Below, piece by piece: positions 1-10,728 of a DNA stretch of 64,000 nt. Position numbers and translations under genes: made by a program. The notes below the pieces were generated by a model that saw only the letters and a list, made by a program, of their open reading frames with translations, made no database searches and was not told the origin of the DNA. The stretch is taken from NCBI GenBank assembly GCA_032622095.1, contig CP136068.1, positions 163,635,465 to 163,699,464 of the forward strand, written 5' to 3'. Origin of the DNA: Siphonodentalium dalli (Eukaryota; Mollusca; Scaphopoda; Gadilida; Siphonodentaliidae). Numbering within the stretch: position 1 is the stretch's first letter; every line of letters starts with the position of its first letter.

Positions 1-1246
1 GATCAATATATATATACTGGGTATTTATCTTGATCAATATATATACTGGGTATTTATCTTGATCAATATATATATACTGGGTATTTATCTTGATGAATAT
101 ATATACTGGGTATGTATCTTGATTAATAAATATACTGGGTATTTATCTTGATTAATATATATACAGGGTATTTATCTTGATGATTATGTATACTGGGAAT
201 TTATCTTGATTAATATATATACAGGGTATTTATCTTGATTAATATATATACTGGGTATTTATCTTGATGATTATATATACTGGGTATTTATCTTGATGAT
301 TATATATACTGGGAATTTATCTTGATTAATATATATAATGGTTATTTATCTTGATTAATATATATACTGGGTATTTATCTTGATGATTATATATACTGGG
401 TATTTATCTTGATTAATATATATACTGGGTATTTATCTTGATTAATATATATACTGGGTATTTATCTTGATTAATATATATACTGGGTATTTATCTTGAT
501 GATTATATATACTGGGTATTTATCTTGCTGATTATATATACTGGGTATTTATCTTGATGATTATATATACTGGGTATTTATCTACATGATTATATATACT
601 GGGTATTTATCTTGATGATTATATATACTGGGTATTTATCTTGATGAATATATATACTGGGAATTTATCTTGATTAATATATATACTGGGTATTTATCTT
701 GATGATTATATATACTGGGTATTTATCTTGATGAATATATATACTGGGTATTTATCTTGATGAATATATATACTGGGTATTTATCTTGATGAATATATAT
801 ACTGGGTATGTATCTTGATGAATATATATACTGGGTATGTATCTTGATGAATATATATACTGGGTATGTATCTTGATGAATATATATACTGGGTATGTAT
901 CTTGATGAATATATATACTGGGTATGTATCTTGATGATTATATATACTGGGAATTTATCTTGATGATTATATATACTGGTTACTGATCTTGATTAATATA
1001 TATACTGGTTACTGATCTTGATTAATATATATACTGGTTACTGATCTTGATTAATATATATACTGGTTACTGATCTTGATTAATATGTATACTGTGTATG
1101 TATCTTGATTAATATATATACTGGGTATGTATCTTGATGATTATATATAGTGGGAATTTATCTTGATGATTATATATACTGGTTACTGATCTTGATTAAT
1201 ATATATACTGGGTATTTATCTTGATTAATATATATACTGGTTACTA
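1..1246. repeat. 29-bp AT-rich minisatellite, about 43 copies
   Basis: Head-to-tail copies of a 29-bp unit, TTGATTAATATATATACTGG followed by GTATTTATC, run from the first base to about 1,246. Variants are clustered: GTATGTATC units at about 790-930, and GTTACTGATC units at about 975-1,080 and 1,165-1,240. This suggests local amplification of variants. The array is cut by the window edge. No coding potential is seen. The following 130 bases to about 1,380 hold nothing recognisable. Confidence 0.97.
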
Positions 1247-1381
1247 TGGTTACGGGTCAAAAACTGAAAACAATCTGAAAACGTAGTTACCTGACCCTTC
1301 CAGAATATTAATTCTTTCTTTTAAATTGGGATTTCGTTTTTTTTTTGTTGCTCCGGGTCCCCAGTATCACTTAATAAATTA

Positions 1382-1846
1382 CATTAAAGACCATGTGCCA
1401 GTGCATTCTCTGATGTATGCTAGTCGACCATAGGTCGCCTCGCATATTTAATAGAATGCATTGGGCTAACAATTGTTATCATTTTTTATCAAGTTTTCTT
1501 ACATTCTTTAACATTTGTTATAGTTTGTTTATGTTACATTTTACATATTTGTTCTTACATTCTTATAATTGTTTTCTTACATTCTATAACAATTTTTATC
1601 ATTGGTCTTACCTTCTTTAACAATTTTTATCATTATTTCCTACATTCTTTTAAAAAAAATTATCATTTTGTTTTCATTTTTTCTTACATTCTTTAACGAT
1701 TATAAAAAGATTGTATAAAATTTGTTAGGCCAATGCATTCTCTTATATTATGCGAGGCGACCTATGGTCGACTCGCATATATAAGAAAAATGCATTGGCA
1801 CAGAGTTTTCGCAAAATTGCAGGAAGCTGCAGTCATGGACGGGTCA
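1382..1846. mobile_element. MITE-D copy with both hairpins and a long AT-rich spacer
   Basis: Two copies of the window's 69-bp hairpin lie at 1,397-1,466 and 1,729-1,799. The second is the reverse complement of the first. The 260-bp spacer is a degenerate repetition of TTCTTACATTCTTTAACAAT. The right flank (TTCGCAAAATTGCAGGAAGC) matches the right flank of the 7,280-7,701 copy, where it ends in GAAAGGGTTAA. Here that end has decayed to GGACGGGTCAAA. The left boundary is approximate. No protein is encoded; the open frames here are hairpin translations. Confidence 0.75.
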
Positions 1847-2429
1847 AATATCATAATATACAACATGCACCAATGAAAAATATGTATACTATATCCTTTA
1901 TCGGTGAGCCACCTATTTACTGGGATTCGCGCGAATATGAAACTCTTTGCATTTGTGGGAAAATGGCGGGCCCCAATGTTCCATCATGTGAGGTCGATAG
2001 TACTCGATTTGTATAGCCTGGTGAGTTACAATTAGTCGTCCACACTGTTAAATTATCGAGGCGTGTAGCACGCGACACCTTCTGTGCGGATCAAATAACC
2101 CCATACTATATGTAATTTTATAATATAGGGTCCCGGGTTGATGATCTGTATTGGTACTAATACAATTGATACACTTAACTCTCAAGTGGACAGGAAATTC
2201 ATATACCTACTATCAATGAGGCACATCTGATAAATCTTGATGATAGTATGAGTGCTTCGTGGCCCAATACCGCGCCCAGAATGACTAATATATCTTCACT
2301 TTTGGCGAATGGATGTATGGGGTCCGAACTAAACAGTCAAAAAGAATCTAATATGCGGTATGTTATGTTGCGTACGTGTGTTTATTTACAGCACGATTTG
2401 GTCCACTGCCGATCGACCCAACCACATAT
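1847..2429. other. No gene recognised
   Basis: Unique-looking sequence between two MITEs. Open frames at 1,750-2,016 and 2,248-2,433 are short, show no family motif and have no convincing splice sites. Confidence 0.5.
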
Positions 2430-2869
2430 TTAACCCTTTCAGTGCCAGGGGCCGATCTCATCGGCCCTAATTTACGGTATATAAAATCGGCCCTAAAAAA
2501 AATAAAAAAAAAAAAAAAAATTTGGGTATGCTTAAGTATGCTATAGAGAATTTAAAAACAAATTGGATAAAACCTTAAGGACATGTTATAACTCAAAACT
2601 ATCACCAAGTATTCATAGTAATAATTTTGATGCCCATGAAAAAACATGAGATTCCCTGGCACTAAACCTACAAATTAAGTCTGTTAAAGAATAAAAGAAC
2701 AAATTATTAAAATTGTAAAAAATAATAACAAATGATGAAAAATTGTTAGGCCAATGCATTCTCTTAAATATGCGAGGCGACCTATGGTCGACTCGCATAT
2801 ATAAGATAATGCATCGGCACAGGGTATATGGGTTGATACAAAAATCGGACCTGGCACTGAAAGGCTTAA
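2430..2869. mobile_element. MITE-C copy, TTAA-flanked, with one hairpin
   Basis: The left end TTAACCCTTTCAGTGCCAGG and right end CCTGGCACTGAAAGGCTTAA are terminal inverted repeats bounded by TTAA on both sides. TTAA duplication and a CCC start are known features of piggyBac-type elements; the assignment is inference because no transposase is present. The left part contains a GGCCGAT/ATCGGCC palindrome. Only the right-hand cassette hairpin is present (2,750-2,818). A second copy of the family is at 28,586-29,037. Confidence 0.85.
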
Positions 2870-3343
2870 GAGATCATAACCATTTACGAAATACTGAATC
2901 ATCCTCCACTACAATAATGGAAATATACACATGGAAAGTACAATTACAAATAAATATAATATTAATATACACACATGGACAGTACAATTACAAATAAATA
3001 TAATATTAATATACTATACAATATGCAATGTACCTGTTGTACCAGTGTGTCTCTACATCCATTACCTGCAGCAGTCCCAATTCAATTTAATCCTAATTAA
3101 AGTTGGCTAGCCTATTTGTTCATATTAGAACATTTCATTATATGTATCACAAGTTTATTGCCATTCATGCTGTATTCAACAATTGTGTGTTGCTATCTGT
3201 GTCCACTGCCATATTATACATACACACTGTACCACTAACATAACACATGACAAAATTGTACTAACTTTCTAATATGTTGTTTGTAGCTATGCACACTCCA
3301 CAGTATGAGACTATGAGTATCCAATAGCCATCCATATGGATAT
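2870..3343. other. No gene recognised
   Basis: AT-rich sequence with a short local duplication around 2,915-3,010 (two copies of an ACACATGGA...CAATTACAAATAAATATAAT segment). No open frame of interest. Confidence 0.5.
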
Positions 3344-3520
3344 TTTAGTAAAAGTAATCAAAAAGTAATCAAAATGTAATCATGATTACAGGTACATTTT
3401 AAAGTAATCGATTACGATTACTTGTATCAAGAAATGTCATGATTACTGATTACAGACGATTACTCCAAATTGTGTAATAGATTACTTTGATTACGGTTGC
3501 TGATTACGATTACCCCAACC
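3344..3520. repeat. GTAATC/GATTAC-rich patch
   Basis: More than a dozen copies of GTAATC or its complement GATTAC, in both orientations and at irregular spacing. The density suggests subterminal repeats of a decayed DNA transposon, but no terminal repeats could be placed, so the class is open. Confidence 0.6.
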
Positions 3521-3968
3521 CTGCTATACATGTATATTGTTAGGGGTGATATGGTCATGATTGACTCTCTTCCTATCACCTCTGAGTGTGGTGACAGATT
3601 ATATGATGTAGATGTCAGAATTAATTGGATTGAATGTTTTTTGGGGTTGTGTTACGTTCTTTAATAGCATTTGTCGGGGCGGTGGACCGATGGTACGAAA
3701 AGTGGTTCATATGTATAGGCACCTACTTGGTCGAAATAATGAATGAATACTCTGAATATTCATATGTGAGTGGAACCGAGTAGGAATAATGCTAGTGAGG
3801 TTTTGGGAATTTTTAAATTAGCATGTATACTTTAGTGAATACATGGAAATATAAATACAACGTGTGTGGGGTGTGGGGTGTTTGTTTGTTGTTTGTTTTT
3901 GTGTTTTTGTTCTGGGTCACATAAATGTGTTGTATCTAAGGAAATATACAAATGTTAGATTTAAAACA
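3521..3968. other. No gene recognised
   Basis: Low-complexity T/G-rich stretches (GTTTG runs near 3,880-3,910) and otherwise unique sequence. No exon-like open frame. Confidence 0.45.
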
Positions 3969-4043
3969 ACACTCACCTGTTATCTCGTAAGAAACACCAA
4001 CCTGTTATCTCGTAAGAAACACTCACCGGTTATCTCGTAAGAA
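3969..4043 (-). repeat. Three tandem 25-bp copies, each carrying a splice-donor-like site
   Basis: Three exact-length 25-bp units at 3,969-3,993, 3,994-4,018 and 4,019-4,043. Read on -, each contains ACGAGATAAC followed by AGGTGAGTG, AGGTTGGTG or CGGTGAGTG. Two of the three are good GT-AG donor sites. The array sits exactly at the 3' edge of the Ser/Gly/Lys-rich open frame at 4,027-4,297. Confidence 0.85.
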
Positions 4044-4297
4044 TTTTCCCGGCTGTGACTGTGACTGTGACTGTGCCCACTTTTTCGTCCACTTTTTTTG
4101 CCACTTTTCTTGCCGCTTCCACTTTTCTTGCCACTGTGTTTGTGTTTCCCGCTTCCACCGCCACTTCCGCTTCCGCTTCCGTTTCCGCTTCCGCTTCCGT
4201 TTCCGCTTCCGCTTCCGCTTCTGCTTCCGCTTTTCTTTCCTTTCTTTCCCTTATGTCGCTTGTCGATGTCAAATTCGGATCCTTTAAATAGCAACAC
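4027..4297 (-). CDS. Candidate exon: Lys/His/Ser-Gly low-complexity protein
   Basis: On - this frame reads VLLFKGSEFDIDKR, then Lys/Gly-rich sequence, then about 40 residues of SGSGNGSGSG-type repeats, then GKHKH, KKSG repeats, HSHSHSHS and ENSYEITG. It ends at a donor-like CGGTGAGTG (first intron base at 4,026). There is no ATG at 4,297: the frame begins with GTG and stays open further upstream, so this would be an internal exon. Basic Ser/Gly-rich proteins occur in invertebrate extracellular matrices and shells, but no family can be named. The hexamer-like DNA (CTTCCG, GTGACT) means an expanded simple repeat that happens to be open is a serious alternative. Confidence 0.3.
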
Positions 4298-4525
4298 TTT
4301 ACGTGGTAACGAACATTAGTGCTTCGGGACAGTAGATAGGTCACGTGAGAATGAGTACTAGTGCTGGGTACAGTAGGTAAGTCACGTGGGAATGAGTAAT
4401 ATAGGCCTGGGGACAATATGGAGATTCTGCTTGTAGGTTATGACTTTTGCAGTACGTAAACTCTGAGATAAGCACAACATTCAACAACGTGAGGACCCAC
4501 TGCGCTCAAAGTGCATCACCAGGAT

Positions 4526-4682
4526 ATAACCTTTTTCATGAATGAGAGCTGCGCTGATAAAGCATTAAAGATCATGTGCCAGTGCTAGTGCATTTTCTTA
4601 TACATGCAAGTCTCCCTATGTGAGATAATGCATTGCCATAGGGTTTATGCAAAACTTCAGGAAGCTCCAGTGTGAAATAAGA
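4526..4682. mobile_element. MITE-D copy reduced to a single degenerate hairpin
   Basis: The left end (about 4,526, AACCTTTTTCATGAATGAG) is followed by TTAAAGATCATGTGCCAGTG, one eroded hairpin at 4,576-4,634, then ATGCAAAACTTCAGGAAGCT, the family's right flank. The spacer and second hairpin are missing, as in the deletion derivative at 40,972. Confidence 0.6.
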
Positions 4683-4859
4683 AAATATACTTAACATCGT
4701 GGGGCTCACACAGAGCTCACTGTGTGTCACAGGTGTGTACGATTAATAGAGAGGTTTTGCTTCCATGTTGTGTATTGTAGCATGTAAGGTAAAGACCAAC
4801 ATATCAGTTAGATACCCCGTCCTATATTACATACTCTTTTTGTGTGTATAGTTGTCTCT

Positions 4860-4965
4860 TCGGAAATGATCAGATATATGAGTTCCAACAGACGAACATG
4901 AGCTTATTATCTGAACATTTCCCTTAAATAAATACAACTTGTCGTCTGTTTATTGTTCCTGACCA
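4860..4965. mobile_element. MITE-E fragment (hairpin and flank)
   Basis: An AGCTTATTATCTGAACATTT hairpin arm, opposed by a decayed arm GATCAGATATATGAGTTCCAAC, is followed by AAATAAATACAACTTGTCGTC, which matches the MITE-E body near 32,440-32,470 in reverse. No TIR is retained. Confidence 0.5.
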
Positions 4966-4974
4966 CTCCTTCAG

Positions 4975-5372
4975 TTTTATCATTTTTATTACATTCTTTA
5001 AAAGAAATTTACAATTTTTATAATTTTGTTCTTACATTCTATAACAATTTTGTCATTTTGTATTATGTTTTTTTACATTCTTTAACAATTTAAAAATTTG
5101 TTATCATTTTTTTGTTATATTCTTTATCAATTTTTATAATTTGTTCTTACATTCTTTTACAATTTGTATAATATTTCATCATTATTTCTTACATTCTTTA
5201 GCATTTTTTATCATTTTGTTTCATTTTTTCTTACATTCCTTAACAATTATAAAAAATATTGTAAAATTTGTTAGGCCAATGCATTCTCTTATATATGCGA
5301 GGCGACATATGGTCGACTCGCATATATAAGATAATGCATAGGCACAGGGTTTTCGCAAAATTTCCCACCAAT
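4975..5372. mobile_element. MITE-D right half
   Basis: A degenerate TTACATTCTTTAACAAT spacer (4,985-5,265) leads into a full hairpin at 5,275-5,343 and the CACAGGGTTTTCGCAAAATT flank. The left hairpin is absent and the right end is cut near 5,362, where the sequence joins CCCACCAATG, a motif that follows the hairpin in the MITE-E copy at 10,843. Confidence 0.65.
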
Positions 5373-5830
5373 GCATAGTTTTTATAAATGACTAGGCAAA
5401 TCTATTTAGTATAGACTGAGTTTGTTCAGAAAGATCGCAAACAAATATTTGCCATCAATTAGGAAACATCTCGTCACACATATTTCCAACAGTACTTTGG
5501 CAGAACAACAATTAACGTGGTTGCAGAATGGGATAATTGTGTAGATGTTTAAGTTCATAGAAGGTGAGTTAGTCGGCTGAGTTATAACTTATTATACAAT
5601 CGAAGGGTGAATCACAATAGACAATTATATTATAACTAACTCTGTCCATAGAACTTACTTATATCAACAAATGAGACGTTAAACTAACAGCGGTTTATAT
5701 AAGGGTTGCGAGGATGTTTCGCCGCCATATGCGTTGTTTGCCCGCGTAGAAAAATTGTGCCAGATAAATAAGACAATTTGACGCATTTAATGGCGTAAAT
5801 ATAATGACGTAACTTTTCAAATTATATGAA
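5373..5830. other. No gene recognised
   Basis: A short MITE-E-like fragment near 5,364-5,430 (CCCACCAATG, TTTAGTATAGA), then unique sequence with no coding signal. Confidence 0.45.
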
Positions 5831-6192
5831 TACTAGCAGGGTGACCCGACATCGTCCGGGCTGTTTCCTCTCTGCTTTCATCCGTCGAAATGCGCGATTT
5901 GACATTGAATTGACCATTTTGAAGGTCAGAGTCACAATTTGACCCGCCCAAAACACTCCCCTAGGTATCAAATTTCGTCGAAATCTCGTCGAAAGGCACG
6001 ATTTGACCTTGAATTGAACATTTCGAAGATCAATGTTAGGTCGTAGTCACGATTTGACCCACCCAAAACACTCCCCGGACAAATTACCCCTAGCTATCAA
6101 ATTTCGTTGAAATCCGTCAGGCAGTTTTCCCGGCCATTGCTAACAGACAGACGTACAGACTACAGACAGAAGTCCCAAAATATATATCAGAT
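5831..6192. repeat. CGTCCGGGCT-family dispersed repeat
   Basis: Starts TACTAGCAGGGTGACCCGAC, continues with ATCGTCCGGGCT, has an internal partial duplication (GCGATTTGAC, TCAAATTTCGT repeated), and ends in a GACAGAC-type tail and AAAATATATATCAGAT. The copy at 13,677-14,198 has the same head and tail. The GACA-rich tail followed by AT-rich sequence suggests a non-autonomous retroelement, but its partner LINE is not identified. Confidence 0.6.
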
Positions 6193-6433
6193 CAGTAACA
6201 GACACCGATTATTCTTTATTCCTCGTCCCCAAAATTGTCCCTAACAGCATTATTATATTCAGCAGGACCCACCAGCATATTATCACATTATCAGGACCAT
6301 GCACTTGACCAGTTGTGTAATCTAATTGAAACAAACGTCACACTTCAGACGAACTTCATCAAAGTTTGCCCCTATTAAAAATTAGACTCGATTCGTCTAA
6401 ATTCCGTCGTTTGTTGCGGACCCAACAGTCTAA

Positions 6434-6643
6434 ATGGGACGTTGTATTTCACGAGAAACGAGAAACTTAAATGGTCAAAAAATATTTTATCTAATTTATC
6501 TTGTAACTTTAGTATGTCTGTTGAATGTATATCTGAATTATTACCTTATAGGAAGCCGCACTTCTGTCACGTCGAATCAAATACATTTAAAATACAACAT
6601 ATCATATATTATTAGCAAATTGAATGGGTTACAGGGCGTATGA
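6434..6643 (+). CDS. Weak candidate: short type II membrane-anchor-like ORF
   Basis: A 69-residue ORF with a short basic N-terminus (MGRCISRETRNLNGQK), then about 22 hydrophobic residues (FYLIYLVTLVCLLNVYLNYY) and a polar lumen-like tail. This is the N-terminal layout of Golgi type II enzymes. No catalytic domain, clear splice donor or supporting neighbour is seen, and AT-rich DNA readily yields hydrophobic ORFs by chance. Confidence 0.15.
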   Translation: MGRCISRETRNLNGQKIFYLIYLVTLVCLLNVYLNYYLIGSRTSVTSNQIHLKYNISYIISKLNGLQGV

Positions 6644-7279
6644 AGGGCTGGATTTTCTTATCGTAAGCAGCTATGATGGTACAGAAGAATACCATATCTC
6701 AGGCAACATGCAATTAATCATGCAATGAGGGACGTAGCTTGAGGGTTTCCGTTAGTGTAAACAATATCTTAATTTCGAACACAACATCCAACAAATATAC
6801 AAACCAATTGACATAAGTTTACAACACATATGTTCAAAATATAAATATCCAATTGCACACACCCCTTGGACCAGACCGAACTCCCAGATTCTCGAAATTT
6901 CATTTGCACCCCCATGTGTACCCACTTCCTGGTTGGTATTTTCCAACTGATACCTCTAGTTCTCCCAACTGATGGCCATAAAATGTCGATTAGAAATAGT
7001 AACAAATGTGAATGTTGGTCCAAAAACAACAAATTTACCACAAATTATTGGTTAGAAAATCTAAGATAATTCAACCGATTATTGAACTGATATTTGGAAT
7101 TATTGCTGTGTCGGTCGCGAAGTTATCAACTGTTGTTAATTTTGACTAACGTTAACGTTCAGACAGAGGGTGAGATCACACTAGACCATCTGTCTTGTTA
7201 CTATAAGTCAAAATGGTATCAATTTGATCATGCTTCACCACGATGCCGATATGAACAATGGCCATGCAAACTCTAAACA
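6644..7279. other. No gene recognised
   Basis: Includes a CATTTGCACCCCC motif near 6,900, also found in the CAGGGAC-ended repeats (for example near 36,460), so a fragment of that family may be present. ORFs here have no recognisable motif. Confidence 0.4.
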
Positions 7280-7701
7280 TGTTTTTTTTATAAATTGTTC
7301 TTATATTCTTATACAACGAATATTTATTATTATTTATTATTCGTTTTCTCATTTCTTAACATTCTTATAATTTGTTCTTACATTCTATATCAATTTTTAT
7401 CATTTGTTCTTATATTCTTTAACAAATTTATCATTTTTTATTATTATTTCTTCATTCTTTAACAATTTTTGTTATCTTTTTACTTCTTTTTTTCGTACAT
7501 TCTTTAACATATTTTTTTATCATTTTATAAAAATATTTTCTTACATTCTTTAACAATTATAAAAAAATATTTAAAATTTGCTAGGCCAATGCATTCTCTT
7601 ACATATGCGAAGCGACCTATGGTCGACTCGCATACACAAGAGAATGCATTGGCACTGGGTGTTCGCAAAATGTCAGGAAGCTGCCGCCATGAAAGGGTTA
7701 A
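7280..7701. mobile_element. MITE-D copy, right end intact
   Basis: AT-rich spacer with TTACATTCTTTAACAATT-like repeats, a hairpin at 7,585-7,653, and the diagnostic right end TTCGCAAAATGTCAGGAAGC through CCATGAAAGGGTTAA. The terminal TTAA is at 7,698-7,701. The left hairpin and end are missing. Confidence 0.7.
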
Positions 7702-8180
7702 AGATCTGAATAATGTCGCTTATTTCCGCAAATAAATTTAATACGTGCTTAGAACAGATCGGGTCGAGCAGAATCTCTGGTGCAGCAAATATCAGAGTTA
7801 CTGTCAATGTGCAATTGTTTATGCGTAACCATTACCGATCATTGGGTGTCTACGATGTAACCTAGTTGGCAGGGTAAGCCACGCCAGTATACCGGGCACG
7901 CGAGAATGACCCAAACTTGGTCCAATTAAAATGCCGACCAGTCGCCTAGCGGCTTTATGAAAGTCAACCAAGGTTAACTTTCATAAAAAAGACTAAACTT
8001 TTAGTTATGTTAAATTATTCGCATGATACATGTACATGCGTCACAAAATATTCAAGTCTAAATGCCGAATATAAATTAGTCACGAGAAACGGGAGGATGT
8101 CAGCAAAACATGAAATATAAGGTTCAGAGACCCAATTTAGAGCAGACGAATTATTCGCCGTTTTCAAGGCAAGGAATTTC

Positions 8181-8184
<4 letters not shown>
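7702..8184. other. No gene recognised
   Basis: Unique sequence without an exon-like frame; the 8,015-8,332 reverse ORF is a translation of the adjacent GA repeat. Confidence 0.5.
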
Positions 8185-8270
<86 letters not shown>

Positions 8271-8286
8271 TTAAGAGAGAGAGACC
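8185..8286. repeat. (GA)n microsatellite
   Basis: About 80 bases of uninterrupted GA dinucleotides, followed by a short interrupted GAGAGG/TTAAGAGAGA tail. Confidence 0.97.
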
Positions 8287-8384
8287 ACAGAGAGTGGCTT
8301 AAAATATTTGAGAAAAAGAATGTGGAACGCAAATTCGAAACGGAAGTTAAAAGTATAATGCTATTAAATTTAGAAAACGTGAAA

Positions 8385-8842
8385 GACGTTTAAAGTAATG
8401 TGACACACTCCGGTAAGGTCACGTGATCAAATATAAATTATCAATAATCTTAAAGTGATGTGAAACACTCCGGTAAGGTGATCAAGTATAAATTATCAAT
8501 AATCTTAAAGTGATGTGAAACACTCCGGTAAGGTGATCAAATATAAATTATCAATAATCTTAAAGTGATGTGAAACACTCCGGTAAGGTGATCAAATATA
8601 AATTATCAATAATCTTAAAGTGATGTGAAACACTCCGGTAAGGTGATCAAATATAAATTATCAATAATCTTAAAGTGATGTGAAACACTCCGGTAAGGTC
8701 ACGTGATCAAATATAATTATCAATAATCTTAGTGATGTGAAACACTCCGGTAAGGTCACGTGATCAAATATAAATTATCAATAATCTTAAAGTGATGTGA
8801 AACACTCCGGTAAGGTGATCAAATATAAATTATCAATAATCT
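8385..8842. repeat. 55/60-bp minisatellite, about 8 copies
   Basis: The unit contains AAAGTGATGTGAAACACTCC, GGTAAGGTGATCAAATATAA and ATTATCAATAATCTT. Some units carry a 5-bp insertion giving GGTCACGTGATCA. Two solitary, more diverged copies occur on the opposite strand at 13,262-13,331 and 14,277-14,346, so the tandem array derives from, or seeded, a dispersed sequence. Confidence 0.95.
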
Positions 8843-9162
8843 TACTCAAAGTAATTATGTTTTACGAATATTAATCCAAATTGACGAAAGACACCGTCAT
8901 TCCTATATATTAAATAAATGCAATGACTCTCGATGGCGAAATCATTTGCATTGTAGATTATCGCCGATAGTTGCGTCCCGAATCGAGATGTAAATATTGA
9001 CAATTGGGCGTAGTTCAGATGAGGTTTACTATAGAGTGGAATGGTCTATTTCATTGAACATTTCATGGATGTTGGCATAGCGCTTGAGGACTAATTTAAC
9101 AATTTCACACAAGTCCATAATAGCAAAACGATCAACAGTATCATCATCAGTAGCAAGCTGGT
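8843..9162. other. No gene recognised
   Basis: Unique sequence between two arrays; no supported feature. Confidence 0.5.
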
Positions 9163-9498
9163 GATCCCGCAACATAACTTACGTAACTTATCCAACGCGG
9201 ACCCTATACTGATCCCGCAACATAACTTACGTAACTTATCCAACGCGGACCCTATACTGATCCCGCAACATAACTTACGTAACTTATCCAACGCGGACCC
9301 TATACTGATCCCGCAACATAACTTACGTAACTTATCCAACGCGGACCCTATACTGACCCCGCAACATAACTTACGTACCTTATCCAACGAGGACCCTATA
9401 CTGACCCCGCAAAATTACTTACGTAACTTATCCAACGCGGACCCTATACTGATCCCGCAACATAACTTACGTAACTTATCCAACGCGGACCCTATACT
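9163..9498. repeat. 48-bp tandem repeat, 7 copies, open on both strands
   Basis: Units begin at 9,163, 9,211, 9,259, 9,307, 9,355, 9,403 and 9,451. The length is divisible by three, so + encodes repeats of IPQHNLRNLSNADPIL and - encodes repeats of DKLRKLCCGISIGSAL. Four units are virtually identical in DNA, which points to recent unequal crossing-over rather than protein selection. An ATG lies at the array's start on +, and the frame ends at 9,559, but there is no signal peptide or splice evidence. Confidence 0.95.
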
Positions 9499-10140
9499 TG
9501 TAGGTTCACACGTACTTAGAACAGATCCGGCCGACCACAATCTTTACTGCAGCAAATAAATACCAGATTTATTGTCAGTGTATCACTGCAATTTCAATTG
9601 TGCAAACTGTTTGATTCAAGTGTTCGTATATATCGCCATGCATGGTATGCCAGTAAAACCGTTGAACAAAGACAACGTAGATTTGGCAAACACTAAATAT
9701 ATATCCCATGTACTGCTTCAGATGGCTATGAAAAATTGTCGAGGACAGTATGTAAAGACACCGTTTTATTACAACAGTTTACTTTTATTTGAAGTTAAAC
9801 TGACATTTCCTTGCACGTTTATATTGACACGTATATACTTGCATTCAGGTCGTGACTTCGGGCTTTATATTTCGTTGTATTACTATATATGTGCACACAT
9901 CGTTGTTTATATATATAATATATCGCATGTTACACATGTATGTGTCCAAACAAGAAACCACTACAACAACACCAGAGCCAAACACTCAACGCCAAGGCGA
10001 CCCCACCTTTAGTCCACTGTGTGTCACAAGGAATCACGGTGCATGGTAATTATCTCGGTGACCCACTGTGAACTGACGCGGAGTGGATTAATATGAATCA
10101 ACATAAATCCTGGAGACTGACCCGGGCTCACCAAAAATTA
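9499..10140. other. No gene recognised
   Basis: An ORF at 9,572-10,012 (146 codons) has no motif and runs through AT-rich, transposon-like sequence. I do not support it as a gene. Confidence 0.4.
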
Positions 10141-10333
10141 CCGTAAACCAATGAGAATCACTGCGAACCACTGAGAATCGCCGCGAACCACTGAGAATCA
10201 CCGCGAACCACTGAGTATCACCGCGAACCACTGAGAATCACCGCGAACCACTGAGAATCACCGCGAACCACTGAGTATCGCCGCGTACCAATGAGAATCG
10301 CCGCGAACAACTGAGAATCACCGCGAACCACTG
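10141..10333. repeat. 20-bp minisatellite, about 9-10 copies
   Basis: Tandem ACCACTGAGAATCACCGCGA units with scattered substitutions (AGTATC, CGCC variants). Confidence 0.95.
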
Positions 10334-10479
10334 CTACTGTGCTCAGTGTGCTGCGGACATTAGGCCATTCAAATTTTATTATTTGTTTCTCAGACACTGA
10401 TATTTGAGAGCCACGTTGATCTTTTTAATGAAAGAAAGTTGTGCAAAACGAACAATCATACTGGTCTTAGTAGTTGACG

Positions 10480-10700
10480 AAGAATAATACAATTGATATG
10501 CATAATGTCACTACTGAGTAATAGCATGGATGTGTATACTACATGGAGCTACTGAGTAATACAATTGATATGCATAATACATGTCACTACTGAGTAATAC
10601 AATGGACATGTATAATACATGGCCCTCTGAATAATACAAATGACATGTATAATACATGGCACTTCTAAGTAATAAACTTGACATGTATAATACACGACAC
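10480..10700. repeat. Degenerate tandem repeat of about 40 bp
   Basis: About five diverged units built on CTACTGAGTAATACAATTGA and TATGCATAATACATG. Unit length varies between about 35 and 55 bp. Confidence 0.8.
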
Positions 10701-10728
10701 TAGCGAGCTAGTATATTATATGACCCCA

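Noticed and set aside
4030-4416. Alternative reverse ORF rich in Glu/Ala (128 codons) overlapping the Ser/Gly frame
   Set aside because: Shifted-frame reading of the same hexamer-like repeat; the Ser/Gly frame is the one that meets the donor-like sites. Both may be non-coding.
5831-6192. Considered as a Helitron end
   Set aside because: No CTRR end with a 3' hairpin could be placed, and the GACA-rich tail fits a retroelement better.
8015-8332. Ser/Leu-repeat reverse ORF
   Set aside because: It is the translation of the (GA)n microsatellite.
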